Positions 14,746 through 24,056 of a DNA stretch of 24,056 bases are shown piece by piece (within the stretch, counting starts at the first letter, position 1; each line of letters opens with the position of its first letter). The position numbers and the translations under genes were made by a program. The notes beneath the pieces were generated by a model. It was given only the letters and a program-made list of their open reading frames with translations, had not been told where the DNA came from and did no database searches. The stretch covers positions 1-24,056 of the forward strand of contig CAZGSL010000031.1 of the NCBI GenBank assembly GCA_964528445.1. Direction: 5' to 3'. This DNA is from JAXHMM01 sp964528445 (GTDB taxonomy: Bacteria; Bacteroidota; Rhodothermia; Balneolales; Balneolaceae).

Positions 14746-15123
14746 CTACTTCCCTCCTGAATCCGGCCGGCCCGCGAAATTGACGTAGAGCGAGGCAGCC
14801 AGGGCGGCGGCGAACAGCAGGGCGGTCGCCGTGTCCACCAGCGCGGGGCCGGGCGCCCAGCCGGTGAGCTGTTCCACGAGAAAGGTGATGTAGCTGGCCG
14901 GCAGGTCGGTATCCCCCATCCGGCGGCGGACCTGCCAGTGCCAGTCGGTGCAGAAACAGTATCCCCAGCCGTAGAAGAAACCCATAACCAGCCAGGAAAA
15001 CGCCGTCAGGCCGATGGTCGCCAGGTGCAGTTTCCGGGTCCTCACCCATATCCATCCCACCAGGTTGAACAGGATAAGGACGGTGTGGAAACCGATAAAA
15101 AACGCATCCAGCAGCAGGTACAT
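14746..15123 (-). CDS. DUF2784-like small membrane protein
   Basis: A 125-residue protein with about four hydrophobic segments (near residues 4-26, 34-50, 74-88 and 98-115). Between the second and third is the motif GWGYCFCTDWHWQVRRRMGD, rich in aromatics with two cysteines. The layout (FHTVLILFNLVGW, then W/C-rich loop, then a helix with FLVEQLTGW) resembles the DUF2784 family of unknown function; I make that link from memory of the pattern. It is divergent from the S1/P1 nuclease gene across 139 bases in which I see no firm promoter, and convergent with the dnaJ-like gene. No role can be given. Confidence 0.8.
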   Translation of the reverse strand: MYLLLDAFFIGFHTVLILFNLVGWIWVRTRKLHLATIGLTAFSWLVMGFFYGWGYCFCTDWHWQVRRRMGDTDLPASYITFLVEQLTGWAPGPALVDTATALLFAAALAASLYVNFAGRPDSGGK

Positions 15124-15262
15124 AGGCGTCGAAAGCCGTTTTTTTTCATTCCGCCTCCCGGTTTCGTTCCGTTGGAAGACATCGCTATTTTACGGAGCTG
15201 CCGGCAGGCTTAAAAAATATGCGGATATTGGATAACCCTTACAACCGAATTACGAACACCCT

Positions 15263-16084
15263 ATGAAAGCGACGACACTGCTCCTGTTTCTCCCGATGTT
15301 TTTGATCTGCACCGAGCTCCTTCCCGACGGAGCGGCCCCGATTCCCGTCTCCCAGGAGACCGACGAGAAAACGATCTGGGGCAAAACCGGCCACCGGGTC
15401 GTCGGATCGGTGGCGGCCGAATACCTGGACCGCAGGGCCCGCCGGGCCGTCGACCGCATCCTGGGACCGGAATCGATGGCCATTGCCAGCACCTGGATGG
15501 ATGAGATCAAATCCGATACCGCCTACGACCATACCCACGACTGGCACTGGGTGACCATTCCTGACGGGATGCGCTATGCGGAAACGGAGAAAAATCCCAA
15601 CGGCGACCTCGTCCAAACCCTTGAGCGGATCATCTCCGAACTGAAATCCGGGGAGCTTTCGGACGGAGAGGAGGCCGAAAACCTGAAAATGCTCATCCAC
15701 CTGGTGGGCGACATCCACCAGCCGCTCCATGTGGGAACCGGGGAGGACCAGGGCGGGAACGATGCGGAGGTGGATTGGTTCTACGAGCCCTCCAACCTGC
15801 ACCGGGTATGGGACAGCGAAATGATCGACGACTCCAAACTGAGCTACAGCGAGCTCTCCCGCGCCGTCAACCATCCCAGCGACGAGGAGATCGACCGCTG
15901 GCAGGAAACCTCGGTGCGCGACTGGGCCCACGAGGCCATGGAGCTTCGGGGACAGGTGTACGACCTGCCGGCCGACAGCAGCCTGGGCTATCGCTACACC
16001 TACGAAAACTGGGATATGCTGCAGCGGCAGCTTCTCAAAGCGGGCGTGCGGCTGGCCGGGGTGCTCAACGAAATCTACGGCTGA
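15263..16084 (+). CDS. S1/P1-family secreted nuclease
   Basis: A 273-residue zinc-dependent nuclease that cleaves single-stranded DNA and RNA, and 3'-nucleotides in some members. The N-terminal signal segment is hydrophobic at residues 5-20, with a possible cleavage after GAA (residues 23-25). All trinuclear zinc ligands of P1 nuclease are visible: W39 and H44 (WGKTGH), D80, H95 (HDWHW), H146 and D150 (LIHLVGD), H156, H180 and D184 (LHRVWD). The spacings match P1 closely: W-H 5, D-H 15, H-D 4, D-H 6, final H-D 4. Location is periplasmic or extracellular. The last ten bases overlap the end of the convergent macro-domain gene. A role in nucleic-acid scavenging is the usual inference. Confidence 0.94.
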   Translation: MKATTLLLFLPMFLICTELLPDGAAPIPVSQETDEKTIWGKTGHRVVGSVAAEYLDRRARRAVDRILGPESMAIASTWMDEIKSDTAYDHTHDWHWVTIPDGMRYAETEKNPNGDLVQTLERIISELKSGELSDGEEAENLKMLIHLVGDIHQPLHVGTGEDQGGNDAEVDWFYEPSNLHRVWDSEMIDDSKLSYSELSRAVNHPSDEEIDRWQETSVRDWAHEAMELRGQVYDLPADSSLGYRYTYENWDMLQRQLLKAGVRLAGVLNEIYG

Positions 16085-16617
16085 CCGAACACCTCCTCCA
16101 TCACTTCGCGGTGCGTGGTCATGGCCTCGTCGCCGAAGAGGACGAAGCGCACCAGCGCAACGCTCCCGGCAGCGGACAGCTCTTCCCGTAGCGTCCCGAA
16201 AGCCACACGGGCGGCATCCTCCATGGGATAGCCGAACGCACCCGTGGAAATGGCGGGAAAGGCCAGCCGCGTTATTCCGTGTTCTTCGGCGATCTCCAGG
16301 GCATTCCGGTAGCAGGCGGCAAGCAGTTCGTCGGAGGGCTCGTCCCGTCCGTAGACGGGTCCCAGGCAGTGGATTACGTAGTCGTTGGGCAGTTCATGTG
16401 CGCCAGTGATGACCGCCTCGCCCGGTTCGATAGGTGCCAGGGGACGGGTCTCCTGGGCCAGGCCGGGCCCCGCCGCCCGATGAATGGCTCCGGCCACGCC
16501 CCCGCCTATACGCAGCTGGGCGTTGGCGGCGTTGACCACCGCCTCGATGTCGTCCTGCGAGGCGATATCGCCCTGCCTCAGTTCCAATGTGACGTCGTTT
16601 ACGGTCGTTTCTGTCAT
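16075..16617 (-). CDS. Macro-domain protein (ADP-ribose binding, MacroD/YmdB type)
   Basis: A 180-residue single macro domain. It has AVVNAANAQL (NAAN at 29-32), the catalytic and binding loop GGGVAGAIHRAAG at 38-50, and the diphosphate-binding loop ISTGAFGYP at 123-131. These are the marks of MacroD-type hydrolases, which remove acetyl from O-acetyl-ADP-ribose and ADP-ribose from acidic side chains. The protein is cytoplasmic, with no signal peptide. The ATG at 16617 opens directly into the first strand (VTLELRQGDIA). Its 3' end overlaps the S1/P1 nuclease gene by ten bases, and it is divergent from clpB across 182 bases. The exact substrate is not decided by sequence. Confidence 0.95.
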   Translation of the reverse strand: MTETTVNDVTLELRQGDIASQDDIEAVVNAANAQLRIGGGVAGAIHRAAGPGLAQETRPLAPIEPGEAVITGAHELPNDYVIHCLGPVYGRDEPSDELLAACYRNALEIAEEHGITRLAFPAISTGAFGYPMEDAARVAFGTLREELSAAGSVALVRFVLFGDEAMTTHREVMEEVFGQP

Positions 16618-16732
16618 CTTTGGTCTCTTTTGAGGTTCCGGATGACCCTTTTAAACACGCAGAAGGGGAACGCAATTCGAACCGTCGCGAAACAGAGCCC
16701 CACAACTGTCAAATAGGCATAAATCGGAGGAC

Positions 16733-16747
16733 GGTACGGAATTCGCA
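16733..16747 (+). promoter_or_regulatory. Possible degenerate sigma-54 promoter of clpB
   Basis: GG (16733-16734), ten bases, then GC (16745-16746) gives CGGTAC-N5-TCGCA, which matches eight of eleven positions of TGGCAC-N5-TTGCW, including the four invariant ones. RNA would start near 16758, 42 bases before the ATG at 16800. It could well be chance. No better promoter of another class is visible. Confidence 0.3.
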
Positions 16748-16799
16748 TTTTATTCAGGTAAACCATAAAGCCAGGAATTTTCATCAACATCTACAGATC

Positions 16800-19433
<2,634 letters not shown>

Positions 19434-19435
19434 GC

Positions 19436-19546
19436 GGTTTCCCGCAAGGCCGTTCTTCGGTTTGTGGTAATTGGTATCTCCCCCTGTCTAAAACCAAGCT
19501 TCGTCGCCAATTACCTAAGACCTTCAGAACGGCCTCGCGGAAAACC
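19436..19546. repeat. Nested inverted-repeat element 2
   Basis: A 111-bp structure beginning 3 bases after the clpB stop. Outer arms 19436-19456 and 19526-19546 are 21 bp with two mismatches. Both mismatches are C/A on the plus strand, hence G-U pairs in an RNA read from the minus strand. Inner arms GGTAATTGG (19466-19474) and CCAATTACC (19507-19515) are perfect. The loop is 32 bases. It shares its geometry with elements 1 and 3. Confidence 0.85.
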
Positions 19547-19555
19547 ATAATGGAG

Positions 19556-19668
19556 CTGTGTCCGTGGAGGATGTTTAGCAGGCCTTAGGTGATTTAGAAG
19601 GGATACAATAAAAGGAAGGGGCATGATGTAAATCACCACCAGCCAAGAAGCATCCTCCACGGACACAG
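19556..19668. repeat. Nested inverted-repeat element 3
   Basis: A 113-bp structure ending directly at the stop codon of the aminopeptidase gene (19669). Outer arms 19556-19573 and 19651-19668 (CTGTGTCCGTGGAGGATG and its complement) are 18 bp and perfect. Inner arms GGTGATTTA (19588-19596) and TAAATCACC (19629-19637) are perfect, with a further GGC/GCC pair (19581-19583 with 19642-19644). The loop is 32 bases. With element 2 it fills the clpB/aminopeptidase gap almost completely. Confidence 0.88.
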
Positions 19669-20775
19669 TTATTCCAATAGCGAATCCGGATTAAGGTCCT
19701 GAAGGTCATCGGTGACGAAGCGACGCCCCTCCCGGATCTTCTCCCCGTCCAGGTAGACGTCGGCCCCGATACAGACCAGGTCCCAGTGAATACTGCTCTC
19801 GTTACCGTTGGGCGCGATTTCGTAGTCGTTGCCCAGCGTCAGGTGGTTGGAGCCGTAGATCTTTTCGTCGAAGAGAATGTCGTGCATCGGCGATTCTATC
19901 ACCGGATTGAGCCCGAAGCTGAACTCCCCGAAGCGCCGCGCGCCGTCGTCGGTATCCAGAATCTCCTCCAGCTTCTCGTTGTCGGAGGAGTCGAAATCGA
20001 TCACCACCCCGTCCCTGACTTCCAGTTTCACGTAATCGAACGGCTTCCCCTGGTACACCGACGAAGCGTAGGTAATCTCCCCGTTCACCGAGGAAAGCAG
20101 CGGTGAGGAGAACAGCTCCCCGTCGGGAATGTTCCGTTTTCCGTAGCAGGGAATCCAGTTCTGCCCCTCCACGGAGAACGAGATGTCGGTTCCCTCTCCC
20201 TCCAGCCGGATCATCTCCGTTTCGCGCAGCCGCTCCTCCAGCGGCTTCATCGCCTCGGCAAGCCGGCTGTAGTCCAGCAGACAGGCCCGGTAGTAGAATT
20301 CCCGGAAATCGTCGGTGGGCATGCGGGCGTTCATGGCGAACGCCTCAGAAGGGTACCGCAGCACCACCCAGCTGGTGTTGTTGACCCGTTCGGTGAAATG
20401 CACCGGCTGCAGGAACTCTTCGGAATAGGCCTGCTGGGCCTCCCTGCTCACCCTGGAGTGCTCATAGATGTTGAGAGAGGCGCGGATGCCCACGAAGGCG
20501 TCCATCTTCTCCATGAGTGGGAGCTGATCCGATTCCGCCTGGTTTTTCCAGAACTCACGGTCTCCCCTCTCCATCAGCATGCGCTGCACCTGGGAATCCT
20601 CTATCCGCACGAAGGGATGAACCTCGCGTTCGCGGGCCGTTTCCACCAGCGCCCGAAGCAGTCCGATGCCGTTCAATCCCACCAGCTGCAGCATCACATT
20701 CTGCCCCTTTTCCACCTCGCAGCTGAAGGTGAGTATCTTTTCCGCAAGCTTTTTATCGTCCGGATGGTACGTCAT
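19669..20775 (-). CDS. Family M29 aminopeptidase (AmpS/PepS type)
   Basis: A 368-residue metallo-aminopeptidase related to thermophilic aminopeptidases T and S. The N-terminal domain (1-180) resembles the family in DDKKLAEKILTFSCEVEKGQNV. The C-terminal metal domain has likely ligands E220 (NIPDGELF), E284 (GEFSFGLNP), H311 (YGSNHLTLG), and H330 and D332 (SSIHWD). I chose the ATG at 20775: it starts just 4 bases after the stop of the TamB-like gene, whereas the further start at 20826 would overlap that gene by 47 bases. Co-transcription with the TamB-like gene is very likely. The protein is probably cytoplasmic, as there is no signal peptide, and breaks down peptides from the N-terminus. Confidence 0.93.
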   Translation of the reverse strand: MTYHPDDKKLAEKILTFSCEVEKGQNVMLQLVGLNGIGLLRALVETAREREVHPFVRIEDSQVQRMLMERGDREFWKNQAESDQLPLMEKMDAFVGIRASLNIYEHSRVSREAQQAYSEEFLQPVHFTERVNNTSWVVLRYPSEAFAMNARMPTDDFREFYYRACLLDYSRLAEAMKPLEERLRETEMIRLEGEGTDISFSVEGQNWIPCYGKRNIPDGELFSSPLLSSVNGEITYASSVYQGKPFDYVKLEVRDGVVIDFDSSDNEKLEEILDTDDGARRFGEFSFGLNPVIESPMHDILFDEKIYGSNHLTLGNDYEIAPNGNESSIHWDLVCIGADVYLDGEKIREGRRFVTDDLQDLNPDSLLE

Positions 20776-20779
20776 GTCG

Positions 20780-23700
20780 CTAATAGTCGTAGTTCCATTT
20801 AAGATCGACCCCCTGGCGGGAATCATCCCCCTGGGATATAATCAGTTTCAGATTTCTCCTCAAGAGATATTCCAACAAAAAGTGGGTGTCCGGCGTTGAG
20901 TCGGTCAGGACATTCTGTATGGCGAAGAAAACACGTGAGCTGAGATACCAGCCGGTTGTCACCGCGGTGCCACTCTCCCCGCCCACCCGCGTATTGTCGA
21001 TCTGAACCACGTCGATGCCCAGCCGGCGGGTGGCGATTGATTCCAGGCGATCCAGGAGTACGTCGAGTGCCACATCGGCCGCGGAGGTATTCGAACCCGT
21101 ACCGGCCACGACCTGTTTCCAGGAATCCAGCGCGTAGAAAGGCTGGCCGAAGAGGGTATAACTGATAATGTTCTCCAGTTCCATCGGCGGAGCACTTTCG
21201 TAGCGGAAGGAGGGATTTTCCACCGTCCCCTCTATAATGTACCAGATACTGATCTCCTGCCGGGACTGGTGCGGTTCAAACAACGAGCGGACATGTATGT
21301 CCGGATTGTAGGGATCCCCGGAGAAGGTGAGCATTCCCTCTTCGAGGCTGAATCGCTTGCCCAGGGGACTGGCATATCCCTGTACGGAGTTGAGCGTCCC
21401 GAAAATCTGCATTTCTCTGCCCGCCTCCTTCAACAGGTCCACATCCCCGCGCAGCTCCATCTCCATCTCCAGATAACGCCGGTTGCGCACATAGAACCGG
21501 CGGTCGAAAGAGATATCCATATCCAGACTGAGCGAATCGTAGAGGTTCACGGTGTAACCCGTCTCCTCCACGGTGTCCAGATCCACCTGTTCCACCGCCT
21601 GCTCCCCAAAATTCCCCATGACGATAAATCCGTTCAGAACAGAGAGGTTCCCCGAAATCTCCGGACGGCGGGGTGTCCCCCGCACCTGCGCGTCCAGGTT
21701 GATGTTGGCGTTGTACCTGGCGGTATTCGCCGCCTTGAAGTTGCGGGCGGTAAGCGCCAGGTCCAGTTCGCCCGGCCGCAGATCATCGAGCTGCACGGTA
21801 CCGGAACTCCGGAACGTGCCGCTGCCGCTTCGGGCACTGAAGGAATCCAGCCTGAGCCGATCTCCCTCAAATACCATCCGCGATTCGATGCGGTCAATCC
21901 GGATTCCCGCCTCCACCAGGCGAAGAGCTCCTCTCCTGAAATTCATTTCGCCCTTCGCCCGGGGATTCTCCACCGTGCCCCCGATCTGCAACAATCCGTC
22001 GACCTCTCCCTCGATCTGCCGCACGTACTCCCGATCCACGAAGTCGTTCAGGGCGGCCAGGTTGAAACGGTTCGTAACCACCTCGGCGCTGACGGGATCC
22101 TCTCCCGACGGCAGACGCACGGAGAACTCCCTGAAATCCAGGTAAAAGGGAACTTCCGCCGTGATATCGGCCGCGTGCTGCCGGAGCGATATCACCGAGG
22201 CGCTCAGGTTCAGCCGGGAGGCGTCGTGGCTGTAATCCAATCGGGCCGTCACCGTATCAACCGCAACGCCGGAGAGTACGGCTTGGCTGAGCGTGGTACT
22301 CGCCTCGACATTCGGGCTGCCGGCCGTACCCGAGAGTTGTCCGCTGAAGCTGAGCAGGCCCCGCGTCTGCGAAATTCCCATCTGGGTCAGCAGGGATTCA
22401 AAACGCGCCAGTTCCACCTGCCGCGTCTCCAGTCGGCCGCTCACCTCCTGTTGAAAAAACGCATCGGGCAGCAGCGAGGGATCTCCCAGCCTGAACGGCA
22501 CATGCAGCTCCCCGTCTACCAGTTCCTCACCGCCGTCGCGCAGGCTGAGCGTGCCGTCAAGATGGTTTTCGGCCAGTTCAAATCCCATGGCCAGGGTATC
22601 AAGACGGGTATCCCGGTAATCGATGCCGGTAAGCTCCAGTGCCCCCCGGCCGTCCACCTGCGTCTCCCGGCGGTTCAGGTAGAGCTCCCCCGAGAGCATG
22701 CCCTCGAACCACTCCTCCTGGAGAAGGAGATTCTGAAGGGTGGCGGTATTCAGACGCTCCCCGCGCATCCATCCTTCCTGGCGGAGGCTGTCGGCATAGG
22801 GCAGGGCCAGTTCCAGCGAGGCCCGTTCCCCGTCGGCCGAGACCAGCCGAAGGGTATCGGTTCGCACGGTTCCGGCGTGGTAGGTCAACTCAAAGGGATC
22901 CCCCAGGGTGAGAGCACCTCCTTCGCCGGAAATGTCGAGCCTCGAGGTGGTCAGCGCGAGGCTGTCCCCCGCCGCCAGGTAGGAACCGGCATGCACGAGC
23001 TCGCCCTCCTCTCTACCGTCCAGCCGCATTCGGAAATTCCCGGCGAACCGCTCTCCCTCCACACTGCCGGCGCTCTCCAGGCGCAGATCTCCCAGGGACC
23101 TCGAGGCGATGACAGGGGAGACGAGGTCCAGGTCTATCCTGTATTCGGGATCCTCTTTCAGAAGCAGCTCCAGGTTCCCCTCTATTTTTTCGGCGCTCAT
23201 CATCTTCTCGTAGCTTATCCCCTCCAGGCTCAGGTTGCCGGCAAACCGCAGGTCCCCTCCCTCCACCGGCTCCATTCGTCCCCCGACCATCCCGGCGGCC
23301 TGTAAGGTTCCGGCTTCCCACAATGAAGCCAGCGGAGAGAGATCCAGCAGCTCCAAATCGAATTCCAGCCCATTGGAGGAGTCATAGGGCCGCAGCAGAT
23401 GCAGGCGTCCCCCGAAGGTCCCCCGCGCAATGTTGCTCTCAAGTTGTCCCTCGCTGACGGAGAGGACCGTATCCCCCACCGCCAGGCCGGCCGAAAGCCG
23501 GTCGAGCCGCTCCCTGTTCACCACAGAGGAGTCGATCGCCAGGGTTGATTCCAGCCTCAGATTCCCCGGACTGCTCCCGCGTCCCCCGCCTGTCAGGGTT
23601 GCGTTGAGGGAAGTGGGGAAATCCTCCAGTCCCGGGAGGGCCGAAAGATCGAACTCCTCTGTCTCCAGCCGGTATCTGAAAAAGGGCTCCGCCGCGGAAT

Positions 23701-24056
23701 AGCCCGCTCCTCCCTCCAGGGCGATTCTGTTTTCTCCCATACTCACCTCACCCGACACCCGTACGGAATCCCGGCGTACGATCCCATTGAGTGACGCGCG
23801 GTCCATACGATACCCCGCATACCCCCCGCCCTCCGAGCTGATTTCGTAATCCCAGAACTGCTCCCCCGGCTGCCAGCCCGTTCCGGCAAGGGAGATCCGC
23901 AGGTCCGCCGTCCCCTCCCATGCCTCGTCCGGCATCCAGTAGGCAGGATCGGCCCGGCGAAGCGTGGCCGTGGTACGGTGCGAAGGAGCGGCGTCCCACA
24001 GGTTGTCAACTTGCGTCTCTCCCCGAAGGTGCTGCTGCCCGACGTACGCGTCGAGC
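20780..24056 (-). CDS. TamB-like translocation/assembly module protein, N-terminus outside window
   Basis: At least 1,092 residues; the frame is still open at the window edge, upstream of an internal Met at 23935, so the start is not present. The chain is a long run of beta-strand repeats with alternating polar and hydrophobic residues, as in the hydrophobic-groove proteins of the AsmA/TamB group that bridge inner and outer membrane. The last 350 residues form the DUF490/TamB C-terminal domain: FYVRNRRYLEMEMELRGD, GTLNSVQGYASPLGKRFS, MLTFSGDPYNPDI, LENIISYTLFGQP and the terminal GVDLKWNYDY. The end is the part that meets the BamA-family partner. Roles known for the family are outer-membrane protein assembly and phospholipid transport. 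The aminopeptidase gene follows after 4 bases. The partner BamA/TamA gene is not in the window. Confidence 0.93.
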   Translation of the reverse strand, partial: LDAYVGQQHLRGETQVDNLWDAAPSHRTTATLRRADPAYWMPDEAWEGTADLRISLAGTGWQPGEQFWDYEISSEGGGYAGYRMDRASLNGIVRRDSVRVSGEVSMGENRIALEGGAGYSAAEPFFRYRLETEEFDLSALPGLEDFPTSLNATLTGGGRGSSPGNLRLESTLAIDSSVVNRERLDRLSAGLAVGDTVLSVSEGQLESNIARGTFGGRLHLLRPYDSSNGLEFDLELLDLSPLASLWEAGTLQAAGMVGGRMEPVEGGDLRFAGNLSLEGISYEKMMSAEKIEGNLELLLKEDPEYRIDLDLVSPVIASRSLGDLRLESAGSVEGERFAGNFRMRLDGREEGELVHAGSYLAAGDSLALTTSRLDISGEGGALTLGDPFELTYHAGTVRTDTLRLVSADGERASLELALPYADSLRQEGWMRGERLNTATLQNLLLQEEWFEGMLSGELYLNRRETQVDGRGALELTGIDYRDTRLDTLAMGFELAENHLDGTLSLRDGGEELVDGELHVPFRLGDPSLLPDAFFQQEVSGRLETRQVELARFESLLTQMGISQTRGLLSFSGQLSGTAGSPNVEASTTLSQAVLSGVAVDTVTARLDYSHDASRLNLSASVISLRQHAADITAEVPFYLDFREFSVRLPSGEDPVSAEVVTNRFNLAALNDFVDREYVRQIEGEVDGLLQIGGTVENPRAKGEMNFRRGALRLVEAGIRIDRIESRMVFEGDRLRLDSFSARSGSGTFRSSGTVQLDDLRPGELDLALTARNFKAANTARYNANINLDAQVRGTPRRPEISGNLSVLNGFIVMGNFGEQAVEQVDLDTVEETGYTVNLYDSLSLDMDISFDRRFYVRNRRYLEMEMELRGDVDLLKEAGREMQIFGTLNSVQGYASPLGKRFSLEEGMLTFSGDPYNPDIHVRSLFEPHQSRQEISIWYIIEGTVENPSFRYESAPPMELENIISYTLFGQPFYALDSWKQVVAGTGSNTSAADVALDVLLDRLESIATRRLGIDVVQIDNTRVGGESGTAVTTGWYLSSRVFFAIQNVLTDSTPDTHFLLEYLLRRNLKLIISQGDDSRQGVDLKWNYDY

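Noticed and set aside
11642..16799. CIRCE/HrcA operators or sigma-32 promoters at the chaperone genes
   Set aside because: No TTAGCACTC-N9-GAGTGCTAA and no CTTGAA with CCCCAT pair was found in any of the four leaders.
16620..16799. ClpB start 60 codons upstream (16620)
   Set aside because: The extra residues are not conserved in ClpB and would occupy the whole divergent promoter region; the ATG at 16800 gives the canonical N-terminus.
19436..19668. Standard intrinsic terminators for clpB and the aminopeptidase gene
   Set aside because: Neither element has a T run after its stem on either strand. They may still act on RNA ends, but not as ordinary terminators.
21269..23305. Plus-strand open frame of 678 codons opposite the TamB-like gene
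   Set aside because: The opposite frame encodes a clear TamB C-terminal domain; the plus frame has low-complexity His/Gln/Gly-rich content without motifs.

Overview
This window looks like chromosomal DNA from a Gram-negative bacterium of the Fibrobacteres-Chlorobi-Bacteroidetes group, most plausibly a Balneolota/Rhodothermota relative. Supporting signs are the clearly GC-rich coding DNA, a long TamB protein (outer membrane), a UvrA without cysteines in the stretch that follows YARIG, a type II DAHP synthase, and several promoters that resemble the Bacteroidetes type (TTG, about 20 bases, TAnnTTTG). The taxon is inferred from these features without any database search. Gene content is mostly housekeeping. 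No phage, insertion sequence, CRISPR array or integron is visible.

Layout. Positions 1-57 hold a tRNA-Gly(GCC) on the minus strand, cut by the window edge. Positions 122-6250 form a minus-strand series read as secD, secF, a STAS-domain protein, a strong hairpin terminator, purA, a RuBisCO-like protein and a cupin. uvrA (minus) and the type II DAHP synthase (plus) diverge from 9377-9553. Positions 11213-19433 are rich in protein quality control, all on the plus strand: hsp20, an HtrA/DegP protease, a CbpA-type DnaJ and clpB. Interspersed are a DUF2784-like membrane protein (minus), an S1/P1 nuclease (plus) and a macro-domain protein (minus). From 19669 to the right edge lie a family M29 aminopeptidase and, 4 bases upstream of it, a TamB-like protein whose N-terminus lies outside the window.

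Main findings. (1) hsp20 and dnaJ each carry an exact sigma-54 (-24/-12) promoter, TGGCAC-N5-TTGCTTCTC, identical at 15 fixed positions. clpB has a weaker GG-N10-GC match. All three leaders share the motif AACCA-N2-AAG. This suggests that RpoN and an unknown activator control a chaperone regulon here. (2) The two convergent gene junctions that do not overlap hold three nested inverted repeats of 111-113 bp. They share geometry (outer stem, internal loop, inner 9-10 bp stem, 32-34 nt loop) but not sequence, which makes them candidates for a structured intergenic element family. (3) The RuBisCO-like protein keeps the KDD of the active site but has His where RuBisCO has the metal-binding Glu. (4) The terminator hairpin before purA ends 15 bases from its start codon.

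No stretch above 300 bases lacks a gene. The longest gaps (6251-6523 and 10937-11212) contain regulatory DNA and hairpins only.
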